In this document: in pieces, positions 1 to 8,729 of the stretch
How the letters are laid out: each line of letters begins with the position of its first letter
Numbering within the stretch: the first letter of the stretch is position 1
Source of the DNA: Raineya sp.
Lineage (GTDB): Bacteria; Bacteroidota; Bacteroidia; Cytophagales; Thermonemataceae
Direction of reading: 5' to 3'
Assembly: GCA_025454915.1 (NCBI GenBank)
Contig: JALONN010000004.1
Coordinates: 186,001 to 250,000, forward strand
DNA length: 64,000 nucleotides
The notes under the pieces: model-generated
Told to the model about the DNA's origin: nothing
The model's database searches: none
The model's input: the letters and a program-made list of their open reading frames with translations, nothing else
Position numbers and translations under genes: made by a program

Positions 1-579
1 GTTCCATTCGTTAGCCCACAGAGTTGCTTGATGAGCCATACCTTTTGCATTAGCCGTTACCCCAGAAGCAATCATGGTACCACCTACGTGAGTAGCATGT
101 TGGTTATTGCCATTCGAAGTTGTAAAGGCTACTCCATCTTTCTGAACCACTCTTGTTCCAAACTCTTGGTGTGTTCCACGAACAGGACCACCATCCCATT
201 CTCCTACAATCATGCCTTGTCCGTTTAGGTTTAAGCCCATAGAGCCTCCTGTCCAAAGTCTGTTGGCACGAGTAGTAGCCGCTGCATTTAAGTTGCTTTG
301 TGTAATGTAATAAACTGGATTTCCAAGATTATCCACTCTTTGTAATTCAGCAAAATTACCATCTGGCATGTTTACAAAAATCTGCCATCCTTTTTTGTGT
401 GCTAACTCAATAGCCTTTTTCTTTTCTTCAAGGCGTTTGGAAGCAAATTCTTTGCTTAAGTTTTGTAGTTTAGAAACATTTGTTCCTGAAACGATTTTTT
501 GGCGTTCAGACTCATTTTGAGCGAACAAACCCGTTGCCAGTAGCGAAAATGCACAAGCAAGAAGTGTGTTTTTTTTCAT
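1..579 (-). CDS. Secreted subtilisin-like serine protease (S8 family), partial
   Basis: Only the first 193 codons are in the window; the rest lies to the left. Residues 1-20 form a Lys-start, hydrophobic signal peptide ending in LFA before Gln21, so the product is exported. A charged, propeptide-like stretch follows (about 22-115). The catalytic domain then starts: GEWDGG supplies the likely active-site Asp129, and HATHVGGT supplies the likely active-site His161. The catalytic Ser would be outside the window. In Bacteroidota such proteases often carry a C-terminal type IX secretion signal; whether this one does cannot be seen. The family call rests on the Asp and His motifs at the right spacing. 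Confidence 0.85.
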   Translation of the reverse strand, partial: MKKNTLLACAFSLLATGLFAQNESERQKIVSGTNVSKLQNLSKEFASKRLEEKKKAIELAHKKGWQIFVNMPDGNFAELQRVDNLGNPVYYITQSNLNAAATTRANRLWTGGSMGLNLNGQGMIVGEWDGGPVRGTHQEFGTRVVQKDGVAFTTSNGNNQHATHVGGTMIASGVTANAKGMAHQATLWANEWN

Positions 580-706
580 GGGTTTAAAGTTGTTTAATAG
601 AGCATAAAAATTACGTATGCAATACTAAATAATAAAAAAATATTGTGCAACAAAATTGCATAATAAAATTTTATAAAAACATATTATTTCAAAATAAAAC
701 AATATA

Positions 707-739
707 CAAACCTAAATAATCAAAATAAAAATCAACAAA
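707..739 (-). promoter_or_regulatory. Candidate promoter of the S8 protease gene
   Basis: On the minus strand TTTG (736-739) is followed after 21 bases by TAGGTTTG (707-714). This fits the Bacteroidota primary-sigma consensus TTTG-N19..21-TAnnTTTG. It lies about 128 bases before the start codon, implying a long leader. In such A/T-rich DNA a chance match is possible. Confidence 0.35.
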
Positions 740-823
740 AAGAGACAAAAGCTTACAATTATCACAAAAAACTTACATAAGAAAAGTTTGCAAAAACAAT
801 CTATCAAAAAATCAAAAAATGTG

Positions 824-831
824 TATCTTTG
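824..831 (+). promoter_or_regulatory. Candidate -7 box of fbp
   Basis: TATCTTTG is an exact match to the Bacteroidota -7 motif TAnnTTTG, 48 bases before the fbp ATG. No clear -33 TTTG is seen at the expected spacing. Confidence 0.5.
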
Positions 832-879
832 AAGCCATTTTAACCTAATTTTTAGTATTTTTTAAATTCTGCTAAAATT

Positions 880-1863
880 ATGAATACATTAGTACCCTCA
901 GTTGGTCGAACCCTTGACCGTTTTATTAAACAAGACCAAGCTCAATTTCCAAATGCAACAGGTGATTTATCTCAGCTACTCAGAGATATTGCTTGGGCTA
1001 GTAAAATCATTCATAGAGAAATTAATAGAGCTGGACTAATTGATATTACAGGTTCTTATGGAACTCAGAATATACAAGGTGAAGAACAACAAAAATTGGA
1101 TGTTATTGCCAATATTCGCTTTATCAGAGCTTTGAAAAATGGTGGTGAGGTTTGTGCCGTTCTTTCTGAAGAAGAAGATGAAGCGATTGATACTGGAAAC
1201 CTAAATGGCAAATATGTTGTAGCCATTGATCCTCTTGATGGCTCTTCAAACATTGATGTAAACGTTTCTATTGGAACAATTTTTTCTATTTACAGGCGTA
1301 AAAGTCCATTAGGGACACCTCCAACCAAAGAAGATTTCTTACAGAAAGGTTCTGAGCAGGTTGGGGCTGGTTATGTGTTATATGGCTCATCTACAATGCT
1401 GGTTTATACCACAGGGCATGGTGTAAATGCTTTTACTTATGAAGGGTCTCTAGGAGAATACATTTTGTCAAAATCTGAATTTCAAACTCCAGAAGAAGGT
1501 AAAATATATTCTGTAAATGAAGGAAATTATAATGATTTTTCTGACAGCGTAAAAAGATATATAGACTTTTGTAAGGAGAAAAAATACTCAGCTCGTTATA
1601 TTGGTTCTTTAGTAGCTGATTTCCATAGAAACTTATTGAAAGGTGGTATTTATATGTACCCTGCAACCAATAAAGATAAAAATGGTAAACTACGTCTCAT
1701 GCATGAATGTAATGCATTGGCTTTTATTATTGAACAGGCAGGTGGTATGGCTACTGATGGTAAAAACAGAATTTTGGATTTAGAACCAACAGATATTCAC
1801 CAAAGATGTCCTTTATATATTGGAACAAAATCAATGGTAGAAAAAGCTCAAAGTTTTTCTTAA
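880..1863 (+). CDS. fbp: Fructose-1,6-bisphosphatase class I
   Basis: This enzyme hydrolyses fructose 1,6-bisphosphate to fructose 6-phosphate, the committed step of gluconeogenesis, in the cytoplasm. The 327-residue length matches the class I family (about 330). Visible motifs include the acidic EEDE metal-binding stretch, the signature IDPLDGSSN with its metal-ligand aspartates, GYVLYGSS, and the substrate-binding region with [13 protein letters not shown] and KLRLMHE. The start follows a good -7 promoter box. It is followed after 10 bases by the DoxX-like gene on the same strand, so read-through into the membrane-protein cluster is possible, but no metabolic link to that cluster is evident. 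Confidence 0.96.
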   Translation: MNTLVPSVGRTLDRFIKQDQAQFPNATGDLSQLLRDIAWASKIIHREINRAGLIDITGSYGTQNIQGEEQQKLDVIANIRFIRALKNGGEVCAVLSEEEDEAIDTGNLNGKYVVAIDPLDGSSNIDVNVSIGTIFSIYRRKSPLGTPPTKEDFLQKGSEQVGAGYVLYGSSTMLVYTTGHGVNAFTYEGSLGEYILSKSEFQTPEEGKIYSVNEGNYNDFSDSVKRYIDFCKEKKYSARYIGSLVADFHRNLLKGGIYMYPATNKDKNGKLRLMHECNALAFIIEQAGGMATDGKNRILDLEPTDIHQRCPLYIGTKSMVEKAQSFS

Positions 1864-1873
1864 TCTTTTCTTT

Positions 1874-2266
1874 ATGAGTCAACTAAAAAAATATCTTTAT
1901 CATATTCTACTGATTTGTATTGCTTTAGTTTGGCTTATCAATGGTTTATATTGTAAAATACTAAATTTTGTACCTCGTCATCAAGAAATTGTTGGTAAAA
2001 TTCTGGGTACAGAATATGCTGATATTCTCACCAAAATGATTGGTTTTGGTGAGATTTTTCTTTTCTGTTGGATTCTTAGCCGTTTGTATAGTCGTTTTTG
2101 TGCTATACTGCAAATTGTATTGGTTCTGACAATGAATATTATTGAGTTTATAGTAGCCTCTGAATTACTTTTATTTGGAAAACTTAATATATTGATAGCC
2201 ATCATTTTTGCAACAATTATCTATTGGCATGAGTTTATTTTAAAGAAATCCTTAAAGAACACTTAA
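1874..2266 (+). CDS. DoxX-like small membrane protein
   Basis: A 130-residue protein with about four hydrophobic segments (near residues 8-28, 55-72, 74-97, 100-122), consistent with the DoxX-like family of small inner-membrane proteins. The biochemical role of this subgroup is not established. Its stop codon overlaps the start of the next gene (TAATG), which predicts translational coupling with the DUF2071 protein. It is the first gene of an unusually tight run (1874-4832) in which neighbours overlap or abut. Family assignment comes from topology, size and context, not a diagnostic motif. Confidence 0.6.
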   Translation: MSQLKKYLYHILLICIALVWLINGLYCKILNFVPRHQEIVGKILGTEYADILTKMIGFGEIFLFCWILSRLYSRFCAILQIVLVLTMNIIEFIVASELLLFGKLNILIAIIFATIIYWHEFILKKSLKNT

Positions 2267-3030
2267 TGCTTGCTTTTTTTAAAAATCATCCGTTTGCAGT
2301 TGAAGCCTTTTTTGAAAGCTCATTGGTGCTTACATATGCTGTTCCATATCAAGAGGTGCTTTCTCTTATTCCTGAATGTCTAGAACCTGATACATTTCAG
2401 GATAAATGGGCTTTTATTGCTATTGCAATGGTACAAACCAAGAATTTACGTCCAAAAGGCTTTCCAAAATTTTTAGGCAATGATTTTTTTCTGATTGGCT
2501 ATCGAGTCTTTGTACGTTATCATACCAATGCTGGTAAAAGACTTCGAGGATTATACATCCTTAAATCTGAAACCAACAAGAAAAAAATGGAATTCTTTGG
2601 AAATATTTTTACCCATTACAATTATACAACGACAGATATACAATACTCTAAAAATCAAGACATTGTAAATATTCATTCTCAAAAATCCGATTTTAAACTA
2701 AAAGTAGAAGCTGGTAATGATGATATTTCGTTACCTTCTTCTTCTCCCTTTCAGGATTGGAAAGAAGCAAGACGTTTTGCAGGTCCATTACCTTTTACAT
2801 TTACCTACAAAAAAGAAAAATCAGAAGTTTTGATTATAGAGGGAGTTAGAGAAGACTGGCATCCACAACCCATAAAAGTGGAAGATGCTTCTTTCAAATT
2901 CTTAGAGAAATTTAATTTTTCAGAGATTCATTTAGCCAATGCCTTCATCATCAAAAATATTCCTTATTATTGGAAAAAAGGAAGAATTGAAGTATGGAAC
3001 AAGTCAAAAGAAGCCCATTCCAAGGAGTAG
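2266..3030 (+). CDS. DUF2071-family protein
   Basis: 254 residues resembling the DUF2071 (YqjF-like, COG3361) family. That family is structurally related to acetoacetate decarboxylase, but its reaction is unknown. The beginning has the family look (YAVPYQEVLSLIPECLEPDTF), with a mid-protein region rich in Phe/Gly. No signal peptide or membrane segment is seen, so it is probably cytoplasmic. It is coupled at its start to the DoxX-like gene (1-base overlap) and overlaps the following methyltransferase-like gene by 37 bases. That arrangement suggests the products are made together. Function unassigned. Confidence 0.65.
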   Translation: MLAFFKNHPFAVEAFFESSLVLTYAVPYQEVLSLIPECLEPDTFQDKWAFIAIAMVQTKNLRPKGFPKFLGNDFFLIGYRVFVRYHTNAGKRLRGLYILKSETNKKKMEFFGNIFTHYNYTTTDIQYSKNQDIVNIHSQKSDFKLKVEAGNDDISLPSSSPFQDWKEARRFAGPLPFTFTYKKEKSEVLIIEGVREDWHPQPIKVEDASFKFLEKFNFSEIHLANAFIIKNIPYYWKKGRIEVWNKSKEAHSKE

Positions 3031-3755
3031 CCAATATTGTCAGGTTTAACTGGCATTTTTTTGTAATAGCTATTTTGGTGATAATACTAAGTATTTTGGG
3101 CTTTGCTTTTATCTCCAATTATCAACCTTACTTTCTTATTTTAGCTGTTTTAGTAGGTTTAGGTACTTTTATTCCTTTATTGATTTCGTGGTATATTTAT
3201 GATTTATCTGGTTTTTATACACTTTCGTGGCTAAAACTCAATATTCCCAAGAACAGCAGAATAGTCAATATTCATGCAGGTTTTGATGAAACAAGCACTC
3301 TATTAAAACATACATTCCCTGAAAGTTCATTACAAGTTTTTGATTTTTACAATCCACTTTTACACACTGAAGTTTCCATCAAAAGAGCTAGAAAAGCATA
3401 TCCTGCTTATCCTAACACTCAGTCAATTACAACTTCTCAAATACCTCTTGAAGATAACTCTGTTTCAGTATGTTTTGTGATATTTTCAGCTCATGAAATC
3501 CGAAACCACCAAGAACGAATACTTTTTTTCAAGGAATTAAGCCGAATTTTAGATATCTCTGGAAAAGTAATAGTGGTGGAACATCTCAGAGATTTCTGGA
3601 ATTTTCTGGCTTATAATATTGGTTTTTTTCATTTTTTAAGCCTTGATACATGGTTTGATACGTTCAAAAAATCTGATTTTAAAATAGCAAAGCAACAATC
3701 TATCTCTCCATTTGTAAAACTTTTTATTTTAGAAAAACATGGACATTCATCTTAA
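2994..3755 (+). CDS. Membrane-anchored methyltransferase-like protein
   Basis: 253 residues. Two hydrophobic segments (about 20-45 and 48-70) anchor the N terminus. The soluble C-terminal half looks like a class I SAM-dependent methyltransferase: a strand plus acidic loop near RIVNIHAGFDET (motif I region, though without a classical GxGxG), an acidic mid-region IPLEDNSVSVCFV (motif IV-like), and EHLRDFWNFL further on. The substrate is unknown; a membrane-associated lipid or quinone-like molecule would fit the anchor. It overlaps both neighbours (37 bases upstream, 17 downstream). The degenerate motif I means catalytic activity should not be assumed. Confidence 0.55.
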   Translation: MEQVKRSPFQGVANIVRFNWHFFVIAILVIILSILGFAFISNYQPYFLILAVLVGLGTFIPLLISWYIYDLSGFYTLSWLKLNIPKNSRIVNIHAGFDETSTLLKHTFPESSLQVFDFYNPLLHTEVSIKRARKAYPAYPNTQSITTSQIPLEDNSVSVCFVIFSAHEIRNHQERILFFKELSRILDISGKVIVVEHLRDFWNFLAYNIGFFHFLSLDTWFDTFKKSDFKIAKQQSISPFVKLFILEKHGHSS

Positions 3756-4131
3756 AATTATAGGAAGTATTATGATTGTTTTGGGGATTATTCATGTCAT
3801 TTTCCCACGTTATTTCAATTGGAAAGAAGACTTGAAAAATATTAGCCTGATTAATCAACAATTGATGTATGTGCATACCTTTTTTGTAGCTTTCTTGGTT
3901 TTCTTATTAGGGCTTTTATGCCTGTTTTCTTCTGCACAAGACTTTAGCACCCCTATTGGAAAAAAAATAGCTTTAGGTATTTCAATATTTTGGGGTATAA
4001 GGTTATTTTTCCAATTTTTTGTATATTCAAGTAAACTTTGGAAAGGCAAACTTTTTGAAACCATTATCCACATTCTTTTTTCATGCTTGTGGACTTATTT
4101 TACAATTATCTTTTTTCTTTTATTTTATTGA
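3739..4131 (+). CDS. Hypothetical four-helix membrane protein
   Basis: A 130-residue protein made almost entirely of hydrophobic segments (about 5-25, 45-67, 78-98, 106-129), with a short basic loop after the first. I do not recognise a named family. Its ATG lies inside the end of the methyltransferase-like gene (17-base overlap) and its stop is 2 bases before the next ATG, so it belongs to the same transcript. A second DoxX-like topology in one operon hints that the two small membrane proteins could form a complex, but that is inference. Confidence 0.6.
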   Translation: MDIHLKIIGSIMIVLGIIHVIFPRYFNWKEDLKNISLINQQLMYVHTFFVAFLVFLLGLLCLFSSAQDFSTPIGKKIALGISIFWGIRLFFQFFVYSSKLWKGKLFETIIHILFSCLWTYFTIIFFLLFY

Positions 4132-4133
4132 TT

Positions 4134-4832
4134 ATGAATGATTTTATTAGTGATATTTCGGGCAAAGAGTTTCCCAAATCAGAAAAAATAAAAGGAAGTT
4201 CTATTAGAAAAGTGCTTTTTGAATTTATTCAGAAAACTTATCCACAATTCTCTCAGAATAGTAACATAGCCCTCTCAGAATTGAATCATTTCAGAACAAA
4301 GTTTATTTCTGAATGTCTTGTAAATGAAATTGGTGAACTTGGAGATTTAGAGAAAACCGTTTTATCATCACTACAAGAAAGAACACTCATTACAGAGCAA
4401 ATTGATGACGATAAAAATACAAAGCTTACTTTTGGACAAAAAATGGCTGACGGAGTAGCTACATTTGGAGGTAGTTGGCGATTTATTATTTCTTTTGGTA
4501 TCTTCTTAGTTGTATGGATTATAGCCAATGCTTTTTTACTTGCCAACAAAGGTTTTGACCCCTACCCTTTTATTCTCTTGAATCTGATTCTTTCTTGTTT
4601 GGCTGCTATACAAGCCCCAATTATTATGATGAGTCAAAACAGACAAGAAGAAAAAGACAGAGAAAGAGCCAAAAAAGATTACATGATAAATCTTAAATCA
4701 GAGCTGGAAATCAGGATGTTGCATGAAAAAATAGACCACCTCATTATGCATCAGCAACAAGAACTCCTTGAAATTCAGCGTGTACAGATTGATATGATGA
4801 ATGATATTTTAAAACAGGTGGAGAAAAAGTAG
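4134..4832 (+). CDS. DUF1003-family membrane protein
   Basis: 232 residues from the ATG at 4134. A longer reading from 4083 would bury 17 codons in the preceding gene and is less likely. The core matches DUF1003 (COG4420): the FGQKMADGVATFGGSW region before the first membrane segment (about 121-141), a second membrane segment (about 149-168), then IQAPIIMMSQNRQ and a charged, probably coiled C-terminal helix. The N-terminal 100 residues are an additional soluble region. Members are widespread inner-membrane proteins of unknown function. It closes the overlapping run that starts with the DoxX-like gene. Confidence 0.8.
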   Translation: MNDFISDISGKEFPKSEKIKGSSIRKVLFEFIQKTYPQFSQNSNIALSELNHFRTKFISECLVNEIGELGDLEKTVLSSLQERTLITEQIDDDKNTKLTFGQKMADGVATFGGSWRFIISFGIFLVVWIIANAFLLANKGFDPYPFILLNLILSCLAAIQAPIIMMSQNRQEEKDRERAKKDYMINLKSELEIRMLHEKIDHLIMHQQQELLEIQRVQIDMMNDILKQVEKK

Positions 4833-4859
4833 TATTTTTATTATTCAAATTTCAAGACT

Positions 4860-5411
4860 ATGAAAATTTATATTTTACTCATTTGGCTGTTTTCTAGTTT
4901 CTCTCAAAGTGTTTTTTGCCAAAATGAACCAGATTTTAAAAATCAGGGAGAGTATGAGTTGTATCAAGCCAAAATGTTTTTTGAAAAAAACTACAAAAAG
5001 CAGAATTATGAAAGGTTCAAAGGTAAGGTAAAAAAAGTTGGTAATATTTTTGAATTTGGAAGTAGAGGTTTTACTTTAAATGATTCTAATGCTCAACTTG
5101 AAATTTTATTAGAACAAGGCATATTATATCCTCAAATTATCTTTGGGGAATGGGTAGAAAATTCTAATATATTTCAAGACATCATGGAATCGAAAACTCC
5201 CTTAATCTCTAATTTTAGAGAACTAAAAACTCTCACAAATACCTATCAAGTTAGAAAGTTTAGATCTTGGCTGTTTCATTCAAAACGCATGAATCCAGAT
5301 GTTTATTTAATGGAATTAACAAATGAATCCGCCACTGAATTCACCCCTTTGGAAAATTTCATGAAAGGTGCTAAGCTTACTTTTATTAAATATGCTTGGA
5401 CTAATATATAA
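4860..5411 (+). CDS. Secreted hypothetical protein
   Basis: 183 residues with an N-terminal signal peptide (hydrophobic residues 3-20, cleavage probably before QNEP). The mature part is charged and contains no family motif I recognise. It follows the DUF1003 gene by 27 bases and probably ends the plus-strand unit. It converges on the aldehyde dehydrogenase gene with only 2 bases between the stops and no visible terminator. Function not assigned. Confidence 0.6.
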   Translation: MKIYILLIWLFSSFSQSVFCQNEPDFKNQGEYELYQAKMFFEKNYKKQNYERFKGKVKKVGNIFEFGSRGFTLNDSNAQLEILLEQGILYPQIIFGEWVENSNIFQDIMESKTPLISNFRELKTLTNTYQVRKFRSWLFHSKRMNPDVYLMELTNESATEFTPLENFMKGAKLTFIKYAWTNI

Positions 5412-5413
5412 AC

Positions 5414-6772
5414 CTACTTCACAAAAATAGCCTTCATATTCACGAATTCTCTGATACCTGCAATAGAAAGTTCCCTGCCATAACCAGAACGCTTAATGCC
5501 TCCAAAAGGCAACAAAGGAGTAGATTTTACAATAGCATTCACAAAACAGCTTCCAGCTTCGAGTTGTTGGGCTACTTTTTCACCTTTCTCTAAATTTTTT
5601 GTCCAAACAGATGCTCCCAAACCATACACAGAACGATTTGCAAGTTCAATGGCTTCATTTTCGTTTTGAGCAACAATTACAGAAGCTACAGGACCAAATA
5701 ATTCTTCATTAAATGCCACCATATCTGGCGTTATACCTGTCAGTATACTTGGCTGGAAAAAGGCTTTATCAGCTTTTGAATTGCCTAGAACCAGATTGGC
5801 TCCTTGTGCAAGACTTCTTTGCACCTGATTTTCTAAATTTTTTGCTAAATCGGGGCGAGCCAAGCAAGCATAATCAGAGTTTTCATCTAAAGGATTTCCA
5901 AATTTAAGTTGTTTGAAAGACTCTATAAACTTCTCTAAAAAACTCTCATAAATGCTTTTCTCTACAATAAATCGTTTTGCTGCAATACAACTCTGCCCTA
6001 TATTAATCATACGGCTCAGTCTTGCATTAGGAACTGTTATATCTAAATCGGCATCTGCAAGCACTACAAATGCATCACTTCCGCCAAGTTCCAAAACTGT
6101 TTTTTTAAGATATTTCCCAGCCAAACTTGCTACTTGTGAGCCTGCCCGTTCGCTTCCTGTAAGGGTCACAGCCTGAACTATATCTGCAGCAATAACACTC
6201 TCAACATCTGATATTTCCAAAAACAAATTCTGAAAAACACCTTCTTCAAAACCTGCTTGTAGAAATATATTTTCGATGGCTAAAGCACATTGAGGAACAT
6301 TAGGGGCATGTTTTAAGAAAGCTACATTCCCTGCCATCAGTGATGGGACTGCAAACCGAAACGCCTGCCAGAATGGAAAATTCCAAGGCATTACAGCAAA
6401 AACAGCTCCTAAAGGCTCAAAACGGATATAGCTTTTTTTTCCTTCTGTGGCTACTATTTCGTCTGCCAAGTGTTTTTCTGCATTTTCAGCATAATAACGA
6501 CAAAGCATAGCACATTTCTCTATTTCTGCTCTCGCTTCCTTTATTACTTTCCCCATCTCCAGGGTAATGAGTCTAGCATATTGTTCTTTATTTTTTTCAA
6601 GTATTTCTGATACTTTAAAAAACAAAATAGATTTTTTATCAAATGGAACTTTTTTCCATGATGGATAAACTAGCTTAGCCAAATGAAGTTTATATGCAAT
6701 GTCTGAAGTTTTAAGACTTTCAAAACTGGTGATAAATTCTTCTGTAAAAGGATTTCGACTTTCAAATGTCAT
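5414..6772 (-). CDS. NAD(P)-dependent succinate-semialdehyde dehydrogenase-like aldehyde dehydrogenase
   Basis: 452 residues, one full aldehyde dehydrogenase domain oxidising an aldehyde to a carboxylate with NAD(P). The catalytic set is present: oxyanion Asn131 in MPWNFP, general base Glu228 in LELGG, nucleophile Cys262 in GQSCIA, and EELFGP near the C terminus. The short length and the PWNFPFWQ/PLLPFGGIKRSGYGREL pattern point to the Sad/YneI-type succinate-semialdehyde dehydrogenase group, but substrate cannot be proven from sequence. Its ATG directly follows the msrA stop (TAAATG), so the two genes are co-transcribed. Both could serve detoxification of oxidative or carbonyl damage. Confidence 0.88.
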   Translation of the reverse strand: MTFESRNPFTEEFITSFESLKTSDIAYKLHLAKLVYPSWKKVPFDKKSILFFKVSEILEKNKEQYARLITLEMGKVIKEARAEIEKCAMLCRYYAENAEKHLADEIVATEGKKSYIRFEPLGAVFAVMPWNFPFWQAFRFAVPSLMAGNVAFLKHAPNVPQCALAIENIFLQAGFEEGVFQNLFLEISDVESVIAADIVQAVTLTGSERAGSQVASLAGKYLKKTVLELGGSDAFVVLADADLDITVPNARLSRMINIGQSCIAAKRFIVEKSIYESFLEKFIESFKQLKFGNPLDENSDYACLARPDLAKNLENQVQRSLAQGANLVLGNSKADKAFFQPSILTGITPDMVAFNEELFGPVASVIVAQNENEAIELANRSVYGLGASVWTKNLEKGEKVAQQLEAGSCFVNAIVKSTPLLPFGGIKRSGYGRELSIAGIREFVNMKAIFVK

Positions 6773-7423
6773 TTATTTTTTCAGTTTGTCTTTAAATACT
6801 TTCTGGAGCTTCTCAATTTTAGGACGAATTACAAAATAGCAATAGCTCTGAGAACCATTCTGATTATAATAATTCTGATGATAATCTTCTGCTACATAAA
6901 ACTTTTTGAATTCTGTCACTTCTGTAACAATAGGATTTGAGAAAACCTTCTCATCATTAAGTGTTTTAATTACTTTCTCAGCAATAGCTTTTTGTTCTGG
7001 TGTGTGATAAAAAATAGCTGAACGATATTGAGTACCTACATCATTACCCTGTCTGTTACGTGTGGTGGGGTCGTGTGTACCAAAAAACACTTCCAAAATA
7101 CTTTCGACACTTACTTTTGTTTTATCGTAAGTAAGCTGACAAACTTCTGCATGTCCCGTTGTTTCACTACATACTTCTTTATAGGTCGGATTATCTTTAA
7201 AGCCACCTGAGTATCCAGATTCTACTTTAGTCACCCCTTCAATTCTCTGAAAAACAGCTTCTACACACCAAAAGCACCCTGCTCCAAGTGTTATTGTTTC
7301 TAAATTTGCTGAGTTGGTTGTCATATTCTGATTTGATTGCGTTTTTTTCTGTTTTTGTCCACAAGCGGAGAGAGAAATCAATAAGAAGAATGAAAAAGCT
7401 AAAATTCTTGAAAAAATTTGCAT
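6773..7423 (-). CDS. msrA: Peptide-methionine (S)-S-oxide reductase MsrA, lipoprotein form
   Basis: MsrA reduces methionine-S-sulfoxide in proteins. The catalytic motif GCFWC is present (nucleophile Cys50), as are the substrate-pocket motifs HDPT, GTQYRSAIFY and EDYHQNYY. The N terminus is a lipoprotein signal with Cys21 in a lipobox (ISLSAC), so this copy is probably anchored in the cell envelope and repairs exported proteins. At 216 residues it is the usual MsrA core plus the signal and a short Gln/Asn linker. It is followed without a gap by the aldehyde dehydrogenase gene. Confidence 0.95.
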   Translation of the reverse strand: MQIFSRILAFSFFLLISLSACGQKQKKTQSNQNMTTNSANLETITLGAGCFWCVEAVFQRIEGVTKVESGYSGGFKDNPTYKEVCSETTGHAEVCQLTYDKTKVSVESILEVFFGTHDPTTRNRQGNDVGTQYRSAIFYHTPEQKAIAEKVIKTLNDEKVFSNPIVTEVTEFKKFYVAEDYHQNYYNQNGSQSYCYFVIRPKIEKLQKVFKDKLKK

Positions 7424-7494
7424 AAACTTTGACGTGTTTTATTCTTTCAACATTCTAAAAGAGAATTTTGTTTCTTTTTCAAATAATTAAAATT

Positions 7495-7791
7495 ATGATA
7501 GTTATTATTTTCTTATTATGTATCATTCAAGTCTTTTTTTATAGATTTTTGAGCAAAAAGAAAGATTCTAAAAATCTTTTGGGGGCTTTATTCATTTTCT
7601 TGTCAATTGGTTGTGTGCTAATCCCTTTTATAGACTATCAACTATATTTATCATACATAAGGAACAAAAAATTTGTTTGTGGTACGCCTATATTGGGAAT
7701 ACTTATGTCTATTCCTGTTTATTTTATCATGATAGTTTCCACTCACTTTATTTACAAGTGGGTAAAAAAAGAAATTTCATCCATTCAATAA
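7495..7791 (+). CDS. Small hypothetical membrane protein
   Basis: 98 residues from the ATG at 7495; a TTG start at 7468 would add nine residues and is less likely. Three hydrophobic segments (about 1-18, 30-50, 66-87) with Lys-rich loops and a basic C terminus (KWVKKE) make this a probable inner-membrane protein. No family is recognised. It stands alone between the divergent msrA and a convergent lipoprotein gene and is followed by a bidirectional hairpin. Confidence 0.5.
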   Translation: MIVIIFLLCIIQVFFYRFLSKKKDSKNLLGALFIFLSIGCVLIPFIDYQLYLSYIRNKKFVCGTPILGILMSIPVYFIMIVSTHFIYKWVKKEISSIQ

Positions 7792-7810
7792 ATTTATTTT
7801 TCTGAATAAA

Positions 7811-7843
7811 AAAAGCCCTGATAATTGATATATCAAGGCTTTT
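7811..7843. terminator. Bidirectional hairpin terminator
   Basis: Stem AAAAGCC-TGATA paired with TATCA-GGCTTTT around a 7-base loop, with one C/A mismatch. A runs on one side and T runs on the other let it work on both strands. It serves the small membrane gene (plus) and the lipoprotein gene (minus). Confidence 0.75.
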
Positions 7844-7860
7844 GCATTTTAATTTATAGA

Positions 7861-8715
7861 TTACTCTACTTTTATTTTCATCCCTCTGATACCCATATCC
7901 ACAACCTGCTCACCTAACAATGGTTCAAAAAAGCCATTGGGGGTTGTATCTCTCCACTCAAAACTTTTATTGGTAGAAAGAGATGCTGTAATGATGATAT
8001 CTTTGGTTTCTTTACCTGTAATCTGTAAAGGGGTATCAAATTTGGCTGTTACCACGCACGAACCAGCAGGGATAGGTGAAGTAGCAGCAATGGGGTTAGG
8101 TACGGTTGTACCTGGAGCCTGCCCTTGTGTAATTCCATTTACAGTTTCAAAAGCCCAGAAACCTTGTTTTTTATTACCGTTTATGGTAATAGAACCACTT
8201 TTTACCTGAGCATTTTTGATATAAGAATTATAACCAATAAAAGAAGCTATTGTACCTGTAAAATCTGAGCCATTTGCCCTAAAACTAATATCATAATTTT
8301 GGTATGCCAGTGAAATTCTCAAATACTCATAACTCTGAGCTTTGATATCTTTGATAGGAATGCTCAAATATACTTCATTTTCACCTTTCAAGATACTCTT
8401 CTCAAAATCAATAGCTGTTTCTCCACCCAAAGCCGTTTCTGTGGCATGATATAAAACGCTTCCTTGTCCCAATTGAGTAAGAGCATTAGGGGATAACTCA
8501 AAATAATGGGCTGAAATTTTATTAAATACAGGGTTTTGCCCTGCATTACCTGCTGGAATTGTAGCAACATTACCGAAACCATCTAAGCGTTCTTGAGTAG
8601 AGTCAAACTTAAACTTAAAAACTACTTTTGCTTCTACAGTTGGGCTTGGGTCATTCTTTTTACAAGAAATAACACTCAAACTAATGAAACCCAAGAAAAG
8701 AATCCACTTATTCAT
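7861..8715 (-). CDS. Hypothetical lipoprotein
   Basis: 284 residues. The N terminus is a lipoprotein signal with the lipobox Cys at residue 18 (SVISCKKND). The remainder is rich in Thr, Asn and Gly with a beta-strand pattern, typical of surface-exposed Bacteroidota lipoproteins. No named family is recognised. It follows another lipoprotein gene by 14 bases and both probably share a transcript. The pair could be a surface binding or adhesion module, but there is no direct sign of substrate. Confidence 0.6.
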   Translation of the reverse strand: MNKWILFLGFISLSVISCKKNDPSPTVEAKVVFKFKFDSTQERLDGFGNVATIPAGNAGQNPVFNKISAHYFELSPNALTQLGQGSVLYHATETALGGETAIDFEKSILKGENEVYLSIPIKDIKAQSYEYLRISLAYQNYDISFRANGSDFTGTIASFIGYNSYIKNAQVKSGSITINGNKKQGFWAFETVNGITQGQAPGTTVPNPIAATSPIPAGSCVVTAKFDTPLQITGKETKDIIITASLSTNKSFEWRDTTPNGFFEPLLGEQVVDMGIRGMKIKVE

Positions 8716-8729
8716 ATTATATACTATTT

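Larger units (their letters stand above)
580..879. other. AT-rich divergent intergenic region
   Basis: This 300-base stretch separates the divergent protease and fbp genes. It holds candidate promoters for both: TATCTTTG at 824-831 (plus strand) and TAGGTTTG at 707-714 (minus strand). I see no convincing small ORF, RNA gene or hairpin in the rest, which is mostly A-rich sequence. Confidence 0.6.
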
